In this document: positions 6,471 to 8,916 of the stretch, in pieces
Layout of the letters: the number at the start of each line of letters is the position of its first letter
Numbering within the stretch: position 1 is the first letter of the stretch
Assembly (NCBI GenBank): GCA_016302545.1
Contig: JAEDNK010000060.1
Location: 1-8,916 of the forward strand
Direction: 5' to 3'
Source of the DNA: Bacillota bacterium
GTDB taxonomy: Bacteria; Bacillota; Clostridia; Peptostreptococcales; Anaerovoracaceae
Length of the DNA: 8,916 nt
Notes under the pieces: generated by a model
Databases searched by the model: none
The model's input: only the letters and a program-made list of their open reading frames with translations
Told to the model about the DNA's origin: nothing
Translations under genes and position numbers: made by a program

Positions 6471-7460
6471 TTATACTTCTACTATATTATATCCCGCCGA
6501 TTTGAACATCCTGTTCATAACGGCAAAGCCAACTCCGTCTTCTCTCATAGCCGCCGCCAGAATTACGTCCACACCCGCCTTGTCACAGGCTCTCAGCTTG
6601 GCAAAGAACTCCCTGGCTGCTTTCTCCGGCTCGGAGTCGTCATACATTATTATCTCCACCTTCTGACCGTATCCGGTTCTGCGAAGCTTTTCCTCAGACA
6701 TAGCCAGGTAAACTTTTTCCCTGTCACCCTTGTAAATTATCATCTCCGCCTTAGGGGCATAGTGCTTGTATTTCATCCCCGGGGATTTTGGTTTGAAATC
6801 TGCTGTTTTTACGTTCATTGCAGGGTCGATTTCGACAGTCTTTCCTAAAGCTTGGGAAAGCCGCTCCGCAGTAATAATGCCCGGTCTAAGAACGGCGGGC
6901 ACAGCTCCTGTCATATCCACCACCGTAGATTCTATCCCAACCTGACAGTCTCCGCCTTGAATGATGGCATCGATTCTGCCGTCCAGGTCATCAATGACAT
7001 GTCTGGCAGAAGTGGGACTTGGCCTGCCTGAAAGGTTTGCGCTGGGTGCGGCAATGGGCGTTTCTGAGGAAGTTATAAGCGCTGCTGCCACAGGGTCTGA
7101 CGGCATTCTCACTGCAACGGTATCCAGACCTCCTGTGGTCACTCTTGGAACAACGGGAGCTGCCGGAACCACCATTGTGAGAGGTCCTGGCCAGAAAGCA
7201 TCCATGAGTTTTCTTATATCATCAGTTATTTCAAAGGTCAGGTGACTTAAATCGTTTTTAGACGATATGTGTACAATCATAGGGTTGTCCGATGGTCTGC
7301 CCTTTGCGGCGTAAACCTTTCCAACCGCTTCCGGATTAAGGGCATCTGCTCCCAGACCGTAAACGGTCTCCGTTGGAAATGCCACAAGGCCACCCTCCTT
7401 TATTATCTCAGCAGCCTGCTGTATATCTTCTTCAGTTGTACCAAAAAATCTAGTTTCCAA
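6471..7460 (-). CDS. sua5: L-threonylcarbamoyladenylate synthase (Sua5 type)
   Basis: A 329-residue cytosolic enzyme that makes threonylcarbamoyl-AMP from threonine, bicarbonate and ATP, the first step of t6A modification at position 37 of ANN-decoding tRNAs. The YrdC/TsaC domain spans about 10-200, with FPTETVYGLGADA (28-40), KGRPSDNPMIVHI (53-65) and APSANLSG (138-145). A linker with the Sua5 signature SPGMKYKHYAPK (226-237) leads into the C-terminal Sua5 domain (about 238-329), so this is the long two-domain form also seen in Bacillus YwlC. The start is TTG at 7460-7458. It is chosen because GGAG sits 7 nt upstream and the protein then begins at the usual place; the ATG at 7473 is in another frame. 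It lies 42 nt after prfA and 15 nt before rpiB. Confidence 0.95.
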   Translation of the reverse strand: METRFFGTTEEDIQQAAEIIKEGGLVAFPTETVYGLGADALNPEAVGKVYAAKGRPSDNPMIVHISSKNDLSHLTFEITDDIRKLMDAFWPGPLTMVVPAAPVVPRVTTGGLDTVAVRMPSDPVAAALITSSETPIAAPSANLSGRPSPTSARHVIDDLDGRIDAIIQGGDCQVGIESTVVDMTGAVPAVLRPGIITAERLSQALGKTVEIDPAMNVKTADFKPKSPGMKYKHYAPKAEMIIYKGDREKVYLAMSEEKLRRTGYGQKVEIIMYDDSEPEKAAREFFAKLRACDKAGVDVILAAAMREDGVGFAVMNRMFKSAGYNIVEV

Positions 7461-7502
7461 TTTGTTTCTCCATGTTCAGGTTTGCAAAGCAGACCCCGAA
7501 CC

Positions 7503-8564
7503 CTAAAATCCTTTCATCTTTTCCGCCTGGTCGCTTGTAATCAGTCCATCGACGATTTCATCGATTTCACCGTCCAGAAAGCTGTCCAGCTTGTATATTG
7601 TCATGCCTATTCTGTGGTCGGTAACTCTGCCCTGAGGGAAATTGTAAGTTCTGATGCGCTCACTTCTGTCGCCTGAGCCCACCTGACTTCTTCTCTCCGC
7701 TGAGATTTCTGCATTCTGCTCCTGGAGCTTCATGTCATAAAGCCTTGAACGCAGAACCTTAAATGCCTTATCTTTGTTCTTTATCTGTGACTTTTCGTCC
7801 TGGCATGTTACCACAAGTCCCGTCGGGATATGAGTAAGTCTTACTGCGGAGTCGGTGGTATTTACACACTGTCCGCCGTTACCCGATGAACGGTAAACGT
7901 CAACTCTTACATCGTTAGGGTTGATTTCAACTTCGACATCGTCAACCTCAGGAAGAACGGCCACTGTAGCCGCCGAGGTGTGGATTCTGCCGGAGCTTTC
8001 CGTCTCAGGCACGCGCTGTACCCTGTGAGTACCGCTTTCGTACTTCATTCTGGAATATGCGCCCTTACCCTTTATAAGCACGCTGGCTTCCTTGATGCCG
8101 CCTATACCTGTATCGTTGGCGTCCATAATTTCGGCTTTCCAGCCCCGTCTTTCTGCATATCTTAAATACATTCTGAGAAGATCCTGAGCAAAGAGGGCAG
8201 CTTCTTCACCGCCGGTGCCCGCTCTGACCTCCAGAATTACGTTCTTTTCGTCGTTAGGGTCCTTTGGAAGAAGGAGAACCTTAAGCTCGTCTTCCATAGC
8301 CGGAATTTTATCCTCCAGCTCGGAAAGCTCCATCTTAGCCAGCTCCTTAAGCTCCTCATCGCCCATTTCCAGCATTTCCTTGGCCTCGGCAATGCCTTCC
8401 TTCGCCTTCTTGTATTCCTTATATTTGTTCACAATGGGCTCCATTTCGCCCATCTCTTTGATGTGCTTCTGCCACAATGGTTGATTGTTTATAATGTCCG
8501 GGTCCGATACCTTCAGGGAAAGTTCTTCGTATTTCTCAAGTATGAAATCCAGTTTGTCAAACAT
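7503..8564 (-). CDS. prfA: Peptide chain release factor 1
   Basis: A 353-residue class I release factor that ends translation at UAA and UAG. The PxT codon-recognition tripeptide is PET at 186-188 in [11 protein letters not shown]; release factor 2 would carry SPF, so this is RF1. The GGQ motif that triggers peptide release in the peptidyl-transferase centre is at 230-232 in [10 protein letters not shown]. The N-terminal helical domain (about 1-100) is rich in Glu and Lys. The ATG at 8564 follows GGAGG by 8 nt. It opens the run prfA-sua5-rpiB-upp-tyrS. A promoter may lie in the AT-rich 8565-8620 stretch (a TAAAAT with a poor -35), but I cannot fix it. The gene for its methylase PrmC, often adjacent in Firmicutes, is not in this window. 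Confidence 0.97.
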   Translation of the reverse strand: MFDKLDFILEKYEELSLKVSDPDIINNQPLWQKHIKEMGEMEPIVNKYKEYKKAKEGIAEAKEMLEMGDEELKELAKMELSELEDKIPAMEDELKVLLLPKDPNDEKNVILEVRAGTGGEEAALFAQDLLRMYLRYAERRGWKAEIMDANDTGIGGIKEASVLIKGKGAYSRMKYESGTHRVQRVPETESSGRIHTSAATVAVLPEVDDVEVEINPNDVRVDVYRSSGNGGQCVNTTDSAVRLTHIPTGLVVTCQDEKSQIKNKDKAFKVLRSRLYDMKLQEQNAEISAERRSQVGSGDRSERIRTYNFPQGRVTDHRIGMTIYKLDSFLDGEIDEIVDGLITSDQAEKMKGF

Positions 8565-8620
8565 GTTTATATCCTCCGTTTTCTAAACTATTATTTTATC
8601 ATAAATTAAGCCATAAAGAA

Positions 8621-8643
8621 AGCCGGAATTTTCAATTCCGGCT
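8621..8643 (-). terminator. Hairpin between rpmE and prfA, probable terminator
   Basis: AGCCGGAATT (8621-8630) and AATTCCGGCT (8634-8643) form a perfect 10-bp stem with a 3-nt loop, 30 nt after the rpmE stop. On the minus strand the stem is followed by TTCTTTATGG, an interrupted and weak U-tract. On the plus strand it is followed by CTGTTTTTG, which is stronger. The hairpin therefore looks bidirectional and may end rpmE transcripts only in part, allowing read-through into prfA. Confidence 0.65.
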
Positions 8644-8673
8644 CTGTTTTTGCGATTATTTCGAATGTAACGA

Positions 8674-8874
8674 TTAATCCATGTTGTATTTGTTCTTGAA
8701 CTTTTCAACACGGCCGCCTCTGTTGATGAACTTCTGCTGACCAGTGAAGAACGGGTGACAAGCTGAGCATACATCAAGTCTTAATTCTTCCTTAGTTGAT
8801 TTAGTAACGAAAGAGTTACCACATGCGCAAGTTACTTTACATTCCTTATAATCAGGATGGATTCCTTCCTTCAT
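8674..8874 (-). CDS. rpmE: 50S ribosomal protein L31, zinc-binding form
   Basis: A 66-residue large-subunit protein found at the intersubunit bridge near the central protuberance. The start [11 protein letters not shown] and the block [11 protein letters not shown] (39-49) followed by GGRVEKF (53-59) are typical of L31. Four cysteines in a CxC...CxxC pattern (Cys16, Cys18, Cys36, Cys39) identify the zinc-binding C+ form, as opposed to the cysteine-free paralogue used in zinc shortage. The ATG at 8874 has AAAGGA upstream. The 42 nt between this start and the window edge hold a GC-rich patch but no hairpin I can support. A hairpin lies between this gene and prfA. Position next to prfA is common in Firmicutes. 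Confidence 0.97.
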   Translation of the reverse strand: MKEGIHPDYKECKVTCACGNSFVTKSTKEELRLDVCSACHPFFTGQQKFINRGGRVEKFKNKYNMD

Positions 8875-8916
8875 GTTCGTTTCCTTTCCTGCTCAGGCCC
8901 GTGCCCGGCATATTTT

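Noticed and set aside
6079..7676. Several plus-strand open frames of 80-140 residues opposite rpiB, sua5 and prfA
   Set aside because: All lie antisense to genes with clear catalytic motifs, have Ser- or Cys-rich composition typical of antisense shadows, and lack upstream signals.
8583..8777. 64-residue minus-strand open frame overlapping the end of rpmE
   Set aside because: It overlaps L31 in another frame and passes through the intergenic hairpin; its residues look like low-complexity translation of non-coding DNA.
8875..8916. Possible L31-type ribosomal leader RNA upstream of rpmE
   Set aside because: Such leaders are known in Firmicutes, but only 42 nt are available before the window edge and no stable stem can be drawn from them.

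Overview
The window is a stretch of bacterial chromosome in which every supported gene lies on the minus strand, so transcription runs from high to low coordinates. The organism is most likely an anaerobic Firmicute of the class Clostridia. The evidence is strong GGAGG-type ribosome binding sites, GTG and TTG starts, AT-rich intergenic DNA, the clostridial-type cluster rpmE-prfA-sua5-rpiB-upp, and a CoA-transferase of the family used by butyrate and aminobutyrate fermenters. I cannot name a genus from the sequence alone.

From right to left, region A (8874 down to 3054) is a housekeeping run. It starts with ribosomal protein L31 (rpmE), followed by a perfect 10-bp hairpin. Then come release factor 1 (prfA), the threonylcarbamoyl-AMP synthase (sua5/tsaC type, TTG start), ribose-5-phosphate isomerase B (rpiB, GTG start), uracil phosphoribosyltransferase (upp), tyrosyl-tRNA synthetase (tyrS) and a LysR-type regulator. 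Gaps from prfA to lysR are only 15-62 nt and hold no terminator, so these genes probably form one operon. It ends at a strong hairpin plus U-tract at 2990-3028.

Region B (2993 down to about 660) is a small catabolic module with its own candidate promoter. It encodes a class I acyl-CoA transferase of the 4-hydroxybutyrate/butyryl-CoA:acetate type and, 12 nt downstream, a 3-hydroxybutyrate dehydrogenase of the SDR superfamily. Together they could interconvert 3-hydroxybutyrate and acetoacetate and move CoA between short acyl groups, linking ketone-body-type acids to butyrate metabolism. The LysR regulator just upstream and the TetR regulator just downstream are plausible controllers.

Region C (about 721 down to 48) is a TetR-family regulator with a clear sigma-A-type promoter (TTGCAA-17-TATAAT) overlapped by an inverted repeat that may be its operator. 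Bases 1-47 hold no gene I can support.

I see no CRISPR array, insertion sequence, phage gene, tRNA or rRNA, and no evidence of an undescribed defence-type system. The points most worth a second look are the dehydrogenase, which keeps all BDH substrate residues but has Met in place of the catalytic Asn; tyrS inside an operon with no room for a T-box leader; a roughly 20-residue insertion in TyrS; the absence of prmC beside prfA; and the candidate TetR operator.
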